Positions 13,251 to 24,765 of a stretch of 64,000 nucleotides of DNA are shown here, piece after piece (the stretch's first letter is position 1; every line of letters begins with the position of its first letter). Position numbers and translations under genes: made by a program. The notes under the pieces were generated by a model. That model did not search any database. It was given only the letters and a program-made list of their open reading frames with translations, and was not told where the DNA came from. Source of the DNA: Cyclospora cayetanensis (Eukaryota; Apicomplexa; Conoidasida; Eucoccidiorida; Eimeriidae); contig NW_020312281.1 of NCBI RefSeq assembly GCF_002999335.1, forward strand, positions 1 through 64,000, read 5' to 3'.

Positions 13251-15254
13251 GATAATTTAGCTATCCTATAACTAACCAATGGTATTCTTGCTCTATCAGC
13301 TTTACAAAACGTCAGAGGTACCGCAGAATGGTCAGTATTGGCTTCACAAAGATTTTAAAAGCTGCTTGAACTCTTCGCAGAATTTGCCTTGCAAAGCAAG
13401 TGACCCGCGCGGAGGCAGCAAGTTTACATTGAGTCGTAGAGGTGTTGCGTTCTAGGACCAATGGGCGCCAGGGACACAAAAGACGGGAGATTTCAGTGAA
13501 ATGTAGCCGGAAACGTCAAGCCCATTGGTCGGTAACGAAGCGGCTAGCTGTTTTGTAGCCTGCGGGAGAATTCGCGGCTTTGCATAACTAGCATTGCAAG
13601 GTTCCGTTGACAAGCTCCTCGACTTCCTTGAAAAGTATTCTTTCTTAACGCGTGTTCTGCTTCAAATCGGCAGTTACATCTACAGCTACTGCTTGAAACG
13701 GCGCCAGGCTTTTACTGGTCAGGTACTCAGACACTCAGGATGTTGTCTCTGCATTCTTTCTTCCGGGGTTGGAAATGGACAATGCTGCGTACACCAGCTA
13801 TATTTGTACACAGAGACTGCTCAGTGAGGCTTAGAGGCACTGCTTGGCTTCCGTGTGTCTTGAAATTCCTTTGCATGTTTTACTGCTTCTGTTTTATCGA
13901 AGCAGGAGGCTCACATATTTCAGAGTTCCGATGACAGCAAGCCACCGCTACACCATGATCGTGTTAAAGTAGTCTCCTGTTTGTTGTTGGCTAGTGTGTG
14001 AGCCTTTCTCCGTCCAGATTTCTCTTGACGGGTTGATGCACAGTGTTGCTATTCTCATCAGCACAGTTTCGCATATCTTCTTGCATGAACAGCGGCGAAT
14101 AAATGCAACCCTTCAGCTCCTATGCAAGCGATTGGTGTCGATGGACAGAAAACGAACCCACACGAGCTTTCTTCGAGGTGGGGAGGCAGAATATGTGACA
14201 AGATACGCTACATGTGAACACTTCATTATACACTGGTTATGTAACTAGGAACTAACGGAGAACTGTTTGACATGCCTGCAATAACTTGTTTTTTCGCAAA
14301 GCACTCATAGCTCAATACAGCAACACGCAATTTTATGTGTATCTGTGCTAGACGCTATATGGAACCAGCTGTAGGTGCTTTAACTGCTACAAGGGTGCAA
14401 GTATACCCACTCAGGTGGCCCGGTTCCTTAGTATCTAGAAGAGAGGGAGGCACAGGCAAGGCGGGCTGGGCATAATTTTGGGAAACAATCACGTTCTACT
14501 CATTTTGTATCGAGTCTGTAGCTATATGTCTGGTTGCGGAAACCGTAGCTGGAGAGTTGAAATTCTTCTCACCTAATCCCTGAAAACTCAGAGAGGCGAG
14601 AGCAGGAACAAGATATAGATCCTTTTAAACACATACAATACCTGCCTCTCACGTTTGTAATGCTTTTGGTCTTCACTGTCTCGCCACGCAGACCTCAGAT
14701 GGAGCGTTACAATTTGTCCCTTTCTTCAGGGTGCATCTTGCGCGAAGACTAACTTACGTGTCAGAACTGACCCAGTGAATGATAGGCACTTTTCTATCTC
14801 AAGCTATAATATCATACACAAGAAGAACACTATAAGCACACAGTAGGAAGGGTGTGCGTACACAGACCACGGTGGTTTTGTAGCTACAGTGAGACCACCT
14901 GCTTGTTCCTGCTGCCAAAGAAAACATAAGAGTGCTCAAGAAAATTCTCCCACAAGCTCAAACGTATAGTTTCCTAGCAATCTGGTTTGAAAATATTAAA
15001 TGAAAGTAGCAAAAGCTCCCTTTCAAGTAGCATTCCTCTTCACCGCCGCCTGCATGCGGCGTGAGCCAGCGTCCTAGCGCTGGTCGGCTCAGTTCATTTG
15101 CAAGCGGGAAAAGATGCGGCGCGTTGCCATTTTCTGTAATTCCAAGCACCCGATTTATCAGGAGGGCCTATCGTCTCAGACATCATATAGGCACCTCCGT
15201 AATAACCAGCAGACCGCCCTGTAGTTTGAACCTCAGTATCGCACACTCAACTAT
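13251..15254. other. Intergenic stretch, no gene recognised
   Basis: Nothing recognisable was found on either strand. The left end may contain the 3' end of retroelement relic 2. The right end should contain the promoter and 5' UTR of the phosphatidylserine synthase gene. Confidence 0.35.
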
Positions 15255-16952
15255 ATGGTAGCGCGAGGGAGTCAGAGCAGCAGCTTATTTGCTTGGCTTC
15301 GTCATGCATCTTCAATTACTGGGGGCTGCCACAACGTCGTAGACGAAGAGCCCAGGGGCTCGCGAGCACCAATGCCTGGTAAAAAAGAGCAGGCCAGTGA
15401 GGATGGCCGTGAACTGCACCAGCGGCGGCGTGTCCTAGCTGATCCCAGATATTCGGATTGTATGTCAGGGAAGTCTACGTCGGATGGGGACAGTTCCAGG
15501 GGTTCCGGTCACCCTCGACTTGCTGTGGCGGACGCTGATGCGCATACTGAAGCCTATGCCAACTCAGTGTACTGCAAGCATGCGGAGGAGTTTCCAGAAA
15601 AGTTCCGGGCTGACATTGACTACAGTATTCAGGAGAACCCGAGGCAAGTCTTATGCAGTCTTGCCATTCTTCTGACGCTCGTGATTCTGGCCAGTGGACC
15701 AAACTGGTTCTGGAAGTCTGACGGGGGTTACAGACTGTTTGAACAATCATTTGATGATCTGGGCGAACACAGGAAGCATGAGCTCAGATTTTGTGCCCTT
15801 CAGGCCATAGTGTGCTTGGCAGTGGCTATATCAGGATACTGCTTCTTGGAGAGCAGAGACGGTCTGCTTGTCCGGCCCCACCCGGGCTTTTGGCGGCTTG
15901 TTCACGGCTTATGCTTGCTATACTTTCTTTTTCTCGTCTGTCTTCTGGCCATTAACCGGGATGATGGTCGGTTTCTGCTTCGTTTGCTGGTTCCTGGATT
16001 TGGCACGAGGAAGCAGAATATCTTCTCTGGAACGTTGGTGCTGGATTGCTCTTTAAGCGCTAGCACACTTAAGCGGCAGCTAACTTCTGTGTGGTTTATC
16101 AGTCATGTTATTGGGTGGTTTTTGAAAATGTGTATTTTCCGCAGCTGGATGTTCAATTTGACATTTTCAATCCTCTTTGAGTTCTGCGAGATGTCTTTAC
16201 AGTGGCTTATTCCAGAGTTCCAAGAATGCTGGTGGGACAGCATATTTATCGATGCCATATTTTCTAATCTTATGGGTATGTTATTCGGCTGCGTAGTGAT
16301 GCGCTGGTGTGGGAAACGGCATTTCGATTGGTTGGGGGCCTACCCGCGGTATCAGAAGATCATGCTAAAATTCACCCCCTTTTCAAGCTGTGAGTACGAA
16401 TGGTCATTCTTTCGGACGGTGCGGCACCTCTTCATGACCAGTATTCTATTGTTTTTATCCCTTCTGGCTGAAGTGAATGTTTTCCTCCTCATGACAGTCT
16501 TGGACATACCTGCGGCACACTGGATCAACCCGGCACGACTTGGGCTTCTAGGGCTCCTTGCTTTCCCTGCAGTCGCAGAGTTCGATGCGCAGCTTCACTT
16601 CAAATACGACCGCATAGGTGGTAACGTATTCCTGTTCGTCATGATCTTGACGGTGGAACTGCTGGTCGGTATTAAGTACGGGGTGGATCGGTACTTTTCC
16701 AGTTCACCTGGTGCGGATGTTGTTCTTCCCTGGATCTTGGCAGGGCTCTTTTTCGGGGCTTGGTGCTGCTGCTACTTCGCACAAATTTCCAAAGAAGGGC
16801 GCAAGGACAGTGTAGTACGAAATGAAGCAAATTCGCAACGACGGACGTTGCGAGATACAGCAGGCGCAGTTTTGCTCAAGATACCTCCACAAGCATGCTT
16901 CCTGCCACTACTGTACCTCGCAAAGCACTACTACTACGGACCGTCAACTTGA
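15255..16952 (+). CDS. PSS: Phosphatidylserine synthase (base-exchange type), intronless
   Basis: Single 565-residue open frame, polytopic membrane protein of the PSS1/PSS2 family, which swaps the head group of phosphatidylcholine or -ethanolamine for serine, usually in the ER. About 120 polar residues precede the first helix (about 132-150). The family hallmark is at 284-345: a His in SHVIGW (H284), LTFSILFEFCEMSLQ with E309 and E312, then PEFQECWWD (E324, D328), D333 and N338. VRPHPGFWRLVHG at 206-218 is also a family motif. Helices continue to about 510, followed by a basic tail. At position 321 Glu replaces the Asn I recall as conserved in animal enzymes. The start is the first Met of the frame; a later Met (residue 40) is possible. 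It is the only well-supported gene here without introns. Confidence 0.95.
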   Translation: MVARGSQSSSLFAWLRHASSITGGCHNVVDEEPRGSRAPMPGKKEQASEDGRELHQRRRVLADPRYSDCMSGKSTSDGDSSRGSGHPRLAVADADAHTEAYANSVYCKHAEEFPEKFRADIDYSIQENPRQVLCSLAILLTLVILASGPNWFWKSDGGYRLFEQSFDDLGEHRKHELRFCALQAIVCLAVAISGYCFLESRDGLLVRPHPGFWRLVHGLCLLYFLFLVCLLAINRDDGRFLLRLLVPGFGTRKQNIFSGTLVLDCSLSASTLKRQLTSVWFISHVIGWFLKMCIFRSWMFNLTFSILFEFCEMSLQWLIPEFQECWWDSIFIDAIFSNLMGMLFGCVVMRWCGKRHFDWLGAYPRYQKIMLKFTPFSSCEYEWSFFRTVRHLFMTSILLFLSLLAEVNVFLLMTVLDIPAAHWINPARLGLLGLLAFPAVAEFDAQLHFKYDRIGGNVFLFVMILTVELLVGIKYGVDRYFSSSPGADVVLPWILAGLFFGAWCCCYFAQISKEGRKDSVVRNEANSQRRTLRDTAGAVLLKIPPQACFLPLLYLAKHYYYGPST

Positions 16953-17519
16953 TTGTTTCTCACCTTTGCCATAGTTCCTGGTGTATACCTTTACAGCGAA
17001 CGGAGCCTTACTGAATTCGCCTGCAGAGCGTGGTCGTGACGTGACTAGTTCTGCTGCTTCGCATAGCCGCACATTATAGATTTGGCAGGGAATACCTAAA
17101 TGCGGGCAATATGTGCCCATAATAGGGTTCATGCAACTGTGATTGTAGCACGGGCGCAATAGGCGTTGTGTATTGCATCATCCACAAAACCTGACTCATT
17201 CAAGGGTTTGTCATTTGCTTGTAGCTGGTAGCCATAGATCGCCTTCAGATTCTGTAGTCCCGTGTCATTTGTGCACATTTCCCTTCGGATATCTCACTAA
17301 ACAGTGTTATGCATCGCTGATCGGTAGGAAAACTTCTGTGGCGTATTCTTGTTTTGATCACCCTTGGGGCAGGGATTAGTGAAGAATCAGCGAGGCGTCT
17401 GCTACAATTAAGTTGTTAGGAGCTACACGTCCACGGAACATAATACAATTGGTCAGGAATCACTAGTAAAAATGTCATTTAACCTATTAGCCTGCGCTGG
17501 AACGAGTTCGATAATCCGC
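16953..17519. other. 3' flank of phosphatidylserine synthase
   Basis: No gene recognised. It presumably holds the 3' UTR and polyadenylation signals. Confidence 0.4.
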
Positions 17520-20500
17520 AGAGGAACGCTTCAATGGTGCATTCGTGGCTGAAGTTTTGAAGCTAAACCAGGCCACAAAAAGGCATTCCGAAGCTGGTGT
17601 CTCCCTGTACTCAGATGCATTAATATCAATTGATGCATCTGTCTTTAACGGGTCCAATGCTGCTGCTTGCCCTTCGGAGTTCTCAGTACAGCGGGGCGAC
17701 GGTTAGCATACATGTGGAAAGCTAGATATCTCTGAAGCATACACCAACAGCTTACTGTTGACTTAAACGAGATTTTTCCGGCTATTCGGGGTAAGAGAAT
17801 GCGGGCATGTGGGGTCTTTCTGGATTATTGAAGGTCAGTGGCACAACGGTTGATCTTGAACCGTTTCTAACTTAAAAGTTTTTGACCTCCGGAAGTGGAC
17901 GTGAATCTACTTGAACTTTTACCTGTTCATGAGCTTACGGCATTGAATGGATCCAACGATTTAGGTCAGGAGCTTCTGAATATTGCCAGTAATAATGTTA
18001 CTACATCCTTGACCGTAACTTCATTTTGGTCATTTCAACGCTTCTGATAACTTCAGTTCCGCTTCAGACTTCCTTCAGCGTAATGAGTTGGCCTGAGCTG
18101 CTTAAGAAGAGCACGAACTTACGGTAGGGGGTATTGCTGATGGAGTATTCTGAGTGGTTCCTTTCGTCCTCAGCTGCCGAAACTGGCCTGTATCAGGCGG
18201 TGCCTTGGGCTATTTCAAGAGGGTGTAATCAAATTATTACCCATAGGCCCCAAATTATCCTTACGATACGGTATTCTATGTTGAGCCTGGGCTTGCCACA
18301 TAGTCTTCGAGCAGCGTGTGATTTTATCAGACGCAGTACTTACAGCCTCTTCTAATAACGAGAACCAACAGGTGCTCGGACTTTGTACTCTGTCGAAAAT
18401 ACCCAGGATCCGGTGTAGATGTTATTGGCCTCCTTGATGAAATCTTTTTGCACTGACCTTAGCAGAGCAGATAATCTGAAACTTGCCTCAGCACACATCC
18501 CTTGAGCTGTGATTTCGTGATCGCAGCTCAGCGTCCGTTTGCGCCATGTAAATCCCACATTAGGACAAGGAGGCGCGTTGAACGGTAACGTGCTATTGGT
18601 AGAGCCACTGAATGTTATGCTGGTTGCCTGTTGCCTGGCTCATATGCTGCGTGCTTTCGCACTGCAGTAGGAAGTGCCAAAGCTTGGCATAACTCGCTGT
18701 ACAGTCTTCATCAACCCACCGGCACAATGACGCTTCCTAGAATTATCTCAACTAGCTCTATGGCTGCTTTTGAGTCTTGATTGTACGTACGATTTTTTGT
18801 GCAGACAACCAATTTGGACCCTTTATAGATATTTCACTTCCATTACCGCCATGTGCAGCTCGCCACGGCTTGTTTATCGGACTTCCCATAGTGCAGCTGG
18901 GCTAGAAACACTGTGGATCTACACTGTAGGATAGCATGGCCTTGTTACACTTTATCACGGGACCGCTTACCCTAGTGCTTCGATATTTGACTCAGTTTTA
19001 AAAAAATTCAATGTCAAATGCTCCTAACTAATGAGATATAGAATGTTTTGATATGCATCCCTAGCTGAGGGTGGAAAGCTACCAGAATGCCCAGTCCCGG
19101 AAGGCTTTCACTTGCCTACACAGTAGCAAGGCATTTAAAGACCAGGTTTTCCTTCGTATTTTAATCAGGGCGAATAGAGATAAAAGCGTTACTTTCCATT
19201 GCTCAGTGCCTGTCGGCTTGCCGGGGGTTCGACAACAAAGAAAATCCCTCAGGGCAGCCCAATCCGGACGTTCCGTTTTTGTCCATCAGTAGGTTGAAAT
19301 ATTTAAATGATTATTAAGCTACACCCTCATAAGCAGCTAGACACATGTACTTTCTTCGATGGTTCCAACGCCGCTGCTTGTAGGATGCCTCAGTACCAGA
19401 TCGACCACCACAGGCGGCAGTGCAGACAGCGGGAAAAGCGATTCGGCTGTTGTTGCCTATGCTCTGTAACAGCACCTAAGAGATATCTGAAATTATACTA
19501 ATACAATACATACTCGTCAAGGCCAAGGCACGGCACCGCGCCACCCCGTCCGCCAGGCCCTGCGTTGCCTACTTGTACGTGCACGACGATAGTAGTTCGG
19601 TCAAGTACACCATTGGCACCACCTTCCTAACATGACGAAACTATAGGCAATGCATTTCCGCAGAAGCAACCGCCAAAAAGTCGCTGCTCACACAGCCGAC
19701 GGGCCCGTACACTCGCTCTTCAAGGCCATCCTCCCGAGGGGAGCCGGTACCCTAGCCCGCGATTTTCACAGAAGCCAAGTGAATCGGCTGCATTGTGAAC
19801 CTTCGTAGACATTTACAATGGCTCATTGATACGGACCAAACGGCCCCACTTCCCGATAGCCATATTTGTCCGCAATGCCCAGATCGCCATCGCAGCGCCT
19901 GGGAAGACTGACGATAATGAATGCAGGCAGTACCCACTCAATCAATGTTTAGTGACTTTACTTCCATATTTAAACGATTCTCTCGCGTTTATTCTCATGG
20001 CCTTTTTTTGCAGGCTAGGAACCACACAGTCGTGCCCACCGCCGCCCCCATGGCCAGCTGTGATAGTGGCCACCCAGATATCCCGAATATTCGTTTCCCT
20101 GGATTCGATTTCTATAATAAATCACCTTTCATGCCACGAATTGAACTTGACGCGCAATCTCCTGCCCCGTTGAGTAAGTGCTAAACAATTGACGCAATGA
20201 CGCCACCCGGAACAATCCATATCACATTCTTGTAGTCGACGATTTCATTGTGTGAATCCAAGTGCACAGGGCCATTTTGTGTGAATATGCCTACTCAAAC
20301 ATATCACTTGCTCCCCGCATAGACATTTTAAAGCACGAAAGTGCGTGTGCCCACTTCTTCCCGTAAGATGCTGTAGGCCGGGTGCTCCACACGTATATAA
20401 CCCTTGCTTCGTTTGCATCATGCGGACTCGTCACAAATAATAGTTTCCACCAGCAACAACTCATAAGCGCTAACTCGTCGCTCTGATCCTCAACGACACA

Positions 20501-20600
20501 CCTATTGCGCGAACTCCAAATCTCGCAGCAGCACCGACGCTGGGACATTTGCAGAGCCGTGACTCAGCCCGAGGTGCACTCGAACTGCCGAGTGTGACGT
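17520..20600 (+). mobile_element. Scattered relics of a second retroelement family (family B)
   Basis: Three plus-strand segments look like pieces of LTR-retrotransposon pol unlike family A. Around 17655-17700 and again at 19355-19400 a related peptide appears (NGSNAAACPSEFSVQRG and DGSNAAACRMPQYQ), resembling the Asp-containing start of RNase H. The second is preceded at about 19090-19180 by a segment like the RT-RNase H connection. At 20233-20253 VVDDFIV resembles the catalytic YxDD motif, followed near 20320-20365 by ILKHESACAHFF, like the RT thumb entry. RT lying downstream of RNase H shows these are separate insertions. Stops are frequent. The assignment rests on short motifs. Confidence 0.35.
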
Positions 20601-20649
20601 GAAAAATAGTGAATCGGCTGCCCATATGACATGCACTGGGGGACTGGAC

Positions 20650-23600
20650 TCACACGGCATACACCTGGAAATTGCAGAAAGGCATTACCTCTGCCTCTTG
20701 CCGATCGTTGAGTGCTCTCACTTCCTCACCTCCCTGATCAGATCTTTGGCTCTCTGGTCGGGCCGACAGTAACTGCTGCTGTTGTGCGTCTGTGGAATGT
20801 GGTTGTGTATTATGTTGCGTGGAAGCTTTGGAGTAAAGCTGCCGAATAGGCTGCTTCTCTGGCCTCCACAGGAAGATAATTTCTTCGAATGGCGATATGA
20901 GTGTGGCTCCATCACTGTATGGACCTGTACCGAGAAACTCCCTGACTGGCAACCTATCCCTTAGAGGCAGAGGATGCGCAGGAGCTACCGCAGGCGGAGG
21001 AGTGAAATCTGCCATATGCATCCAGTGATCCTTGAACGGTGCACAAGGTGGCTGGTTGTCGTATAAGGCGCACAGTGCATCAGCGTCGAAACAAGACTCT
21101 GGTGCCTTAGCCCATACGGACTCGCAGGAGAATAGCCACAACGTGTGCACCTTTTTCAAATGTTGAAACGACCCCTCCCTAACACCGCACAATGCACGAA
21201 AGAAAGCTGACACGCTGAGTCCACGCCCGGTCTGTGTACTTCGCCAACGCGCGACTGTAAGGGAAAGAGCCAATGGGGGTTCGGGGAGGTCAGGGGCTGG
21301 GTCTGGGTATAAACAATGACTCACTTCAGTGCAAGCATATTGTTCGTGTTGCTTTTCCCCGCCATAACGTGAGTTACACCAGGTTCATCAAAACGCCTAT
21401 ATACAGTGGCTCCTAAGCGTTGAGCCAGTTCTGCTTGCCGTTCTTCGCAATCTGCTACGAGGCTGCCAGGTGCAAAGGACTTCCTGTATCCTGTAAGGAA
21501 CAGGCCTACGCCGGCCAATGTGCGTGACTGGAAACCGCTAATGATCGTCCCAACGCTGAAAACCACAAAATAGATTTACAGCACATCGTATACACCGTGT
21601 GTACACGCTGTCGGCGAAGCAACAAGCAGCGATACAAACAGCGTTGTGGCTAGTCATTCCTAACTCTAGTCAAGGTAGCTGCAGGTATGCTACATCACCA
21701 CCAGGAGGATCGCACAAATCAGCACGACACAACGTTTGTCATCCATGCTGCCCACAATGCATCCGGTAGCCCTTTACTTGCCCTCACTTTGCATGCCAAG
21801 GATCTTTAAAAAACTCCTGGTGGACCTTAAGGAATATGTTAACCATGTGCTGCATGTGTCTGTCCCAATCATAGGGTCGAAACAGTTGGTGTTTCTTTGC
21901 TGCTGGCACAGGGGAAGACTTCTCCAGTGCGGTGGCACGTTGCCGTGGATTCTCTGCTATTGCAGCTATGGTTTCTTCTATTGGTAAATGGGGATAATGG
22001 GATAGCAACTCAGGTCTCGACGAGTCAAAGAAATCGTAGTGCTGAGCCTTTACCACGTGAGCCACCGGCAAGTCAGTCCAAATGTTTTGACGATCATCAA
22101 AAGCAACTACACACCGGCGATCCAGATCTCCGTACAGACATCGCACAGTTTTGTTTTCCGTCTGCTCGCCTCGGCCCGAAGACTCGCGCGCCACGATGCT
22201 GCAAAACAAGCATTTCAGGATTATATGAAGACGTTATACAGCAGTCCCTAACACATTTACCTCGGCCATGTGGGCGCGTACAGCGCGGCTGTCTTAGTGT
22301 ACACGTCAACTTGATGCGCGCCAAAAAGACCGGTATATCATGTTCATCACAAAATCACCCAGAGAACACCCGACGAGACCATGTGTGATACCCAGTGCCA
22401 TTACCATGGACCGGGGCGCCGTTTTGCAGCAGCTATCTCCTGTCGCCAAGCTGCATCTACCACCACGGCCTGCCAACTGGCTTGGTGGTATACTGCGTGC
22501 AAGCATGCGTATCCTGCAGCCTCCAGGATGCCAAATAACGCCTCACCACGCCCAACGGCCTACCGCATGCAGCCAGCTTTGCCCTGTTGTAACAGACGGC
22601 AGCAGCAGAACCGCGGTCCCCTGGCCTGTCAAAGCAGTTAGCCCGGCATTATGAAACTATTTCTATTGGGTGTTCGTTACGTGATTATTCCACACGGTTG
22701 CGGTGTCGGGCTGCACGGCACCGTGACCGCCTCACACGCATAACCAGTAGCGCGCTAAAATAGCATGCGCCACTACCCGACAGACTAGACCCCCTCCCTC
22801 TCCCTTCTCGAACCCATGAGCGGCACAATTCAACCCTAAAATGCCATCACCCACTGCATCAGTGTCCGCAAGAGGTCGACCAAACTCGCTCTACTCAAGC
22901 CACTGAAACGAGGCTACCGCATGCAATTTCAGTACCCCACCACTCTGGCTTCCGCACAACACATGCGGCAGGAACTGCTGAGACAAATATGTTGCGGCCT
23001 AGCCATGCCCCATAGGCCTCCACCAACGCATCATCAGCTGCAAGCTACTGCCGCATAGAATGCATTTAATTCACGCGGCGCAAAATTCCACTATTACGCA
23101 GCATCCCCTTGCCGTAAACTGAAGCTTAACCGCGGCAGCAAAACTGCAGTTGCGCCTAGCCGGGCTCGTAATCTGTACATCAATATTCCACCTGCTTGCA
23201 CGGACGCGCTACGCGTCCTTTGTTGAATGCCAAACTGGCCTACATCAGCAAAAACCACCCTTTACACGAATTCCACTTGCAACAGCACCACTCATCTTAT
23301 CTTACCGGTCTCCGAAGAGGGATCTGTCGGGGTCCAAGATAGCCACCACCAGGTCGGCATACTCCTGTGTCGCATTCGTGTAGATGCTGAGTTCAAAAAC
23401 TGGGGCTAGGGCTTTAAGGAAGCGGCGCAGCCCTGGACGCAACTTGAGATAATAGACCTTGCGGTTGCACGGCAGTTCAAACTTGTAAGCCTCCGGCAGC
23501 CCATCCTCATCCAACCAGTCTTCCAATGCTAACCGGTACCCAGCCACGCCAACTGCCTGTGCGTGAAGCAAAGTGTTATCTAAATCAAGAAGAAGCGGCA

Positions 23601-24765
23601 GCTTCCCCGACAACAATGGCTGCCGCCGCAGCGCAGGCGGCAGACTAGTAGGATCCGATTTTGGCAGCTGTTGCTGCTGCTGCTGGGCCTCAATGCTGCC
23701 TTGCCCTTCTGGCTGAGGCTTCTGCAGCTCTGTCACTACGGGCACCTGCACCGGTACCGCGTCCTGCTGCTGCCCACATACCTCAGCGCGCGCCCTTGCT
23801 GCTAAGCGAGGGTCCCTCCTAGAGGTATTAAGCCCAATATTACCCTGATGCTGAAGCGATGGTGTTACAGGGCTCACGCCTTGCATTACACGTTGCGAGG
23901 CGTCTGTTGAAACGTGGGAAGCAGCACGGCTTGTTATGCCTTGCTCTAGCGGCGTACCTCCCAAGTTCCCAGCCTGCGAGGGCGGGTTATGATGCGCCCC
24001 ATGAACTCCTGGTGCCTCTTCGTCAACTTCTCCTTCTTCCACTTGTGAGACCTCGCTCATCTCATCAGCCTCAAGCATGGAGCCCTGCGGTACTCCCCCA
24101 TTTGGTGGCGAGATATCATACGTCACTTGCTCAGCGTCCCCAGCATCCGGAGCCCCCCTTGTGCTGGAGGTCGGTGGGAACACTGAGCCTGCAGGTCTGG
24201 GTGGTACTTCAGACAATCGCAAAAGCTTGCAAACTTCTTTGTAAGCTGCGCAGAAACGCCTAGGGCATATTTTACCCGTGTAGTAATCAATAAGCTGATC
24301 TGCATAACTGATGCAGCATACGGACGGAGGCACGCAGGCGGACAATGTGGCCCCGTCAGCCAACGTCCCGGAGACTGCTTCCACCTCTGCCCCGCCCGAA
24401 CTGCCCACAACCAATGAAGGCCCCCGTGCCCCCGTTGATGGCCCTCCATGAGCACCAAGAGCCGCTCTTGGCTCGTATGGGGCAGTGCGCTCCCTACGGA
24501 GGCCTTGACCCTGCTGTCGTCGCCTATGAGGCACACTGGGATGCAGCGGCAGTGCTCCGTGTGGCGGCTCCGCCTCCCTCTCGGGCCGGGCGCGGGCCTC
24601 TCGCGGGTTAAAGTGGCGAGTATCTGACCCAGTGACTAACCCAAAGCCACCTTTCCACTGCTGTTGATGCGGTTCAGCGACTGTTGTGCGCTGGCTGCCC
24701 CGCCACCCCCCACCACCGCGGCCCCTGCCTCGGGCTCTGAAAGCATCCCTCATCTGCTCGAGCAA
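20650..24765 (-). CDS. FCP1: FCP1-like RNA polymerase II CTD phosphatase with BRCT domain
   Basis: Four exons join in frame: 24765-23306, 22198-21788, 21555-21325 and 21178-20650 (stop 20650-20652), giving 876 residues. Residues 1-385 are disordered: an RGG-type start (RARGRGRGGGGWRG), an acidic stretch and six Gln. The phosphatase domain follows: DLDNT at 394-398 supplies the two catalytic Asp of the DxDxT family, YTNATQEYADLV is the next motif, and exon 2 gives VVAFDDRQNIWTD near 517-529, the FCP1 DD motif. Residues about 625-735, across exons 3 and 4, are a BRCT domain (GFQSRTLAGVGLFLTGY; VTHVMAG; HTLWLFSCESVWAK). FCP1 dephosphorylates Ser2/Ser5 of the Pol II CTD to recycle polymerase. An alternative start is Met5. 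A possible donor just before the stop leaves the extreme C-terminus open. Confidence 0.9.

Noticed and set aside
20291..20548. 85-codon minus-strand frame with CxC clusters
   Set aside because: The plus strand reads as an RT-like relic (VVDDFIV), which is a better explanation than a Cys-rich gene.
23859..24263. 134-codon plus-strand open frame
   Set aside because: Antisense of the low-complexity first exon of the CTD phosphatase; no domain and no splice context.
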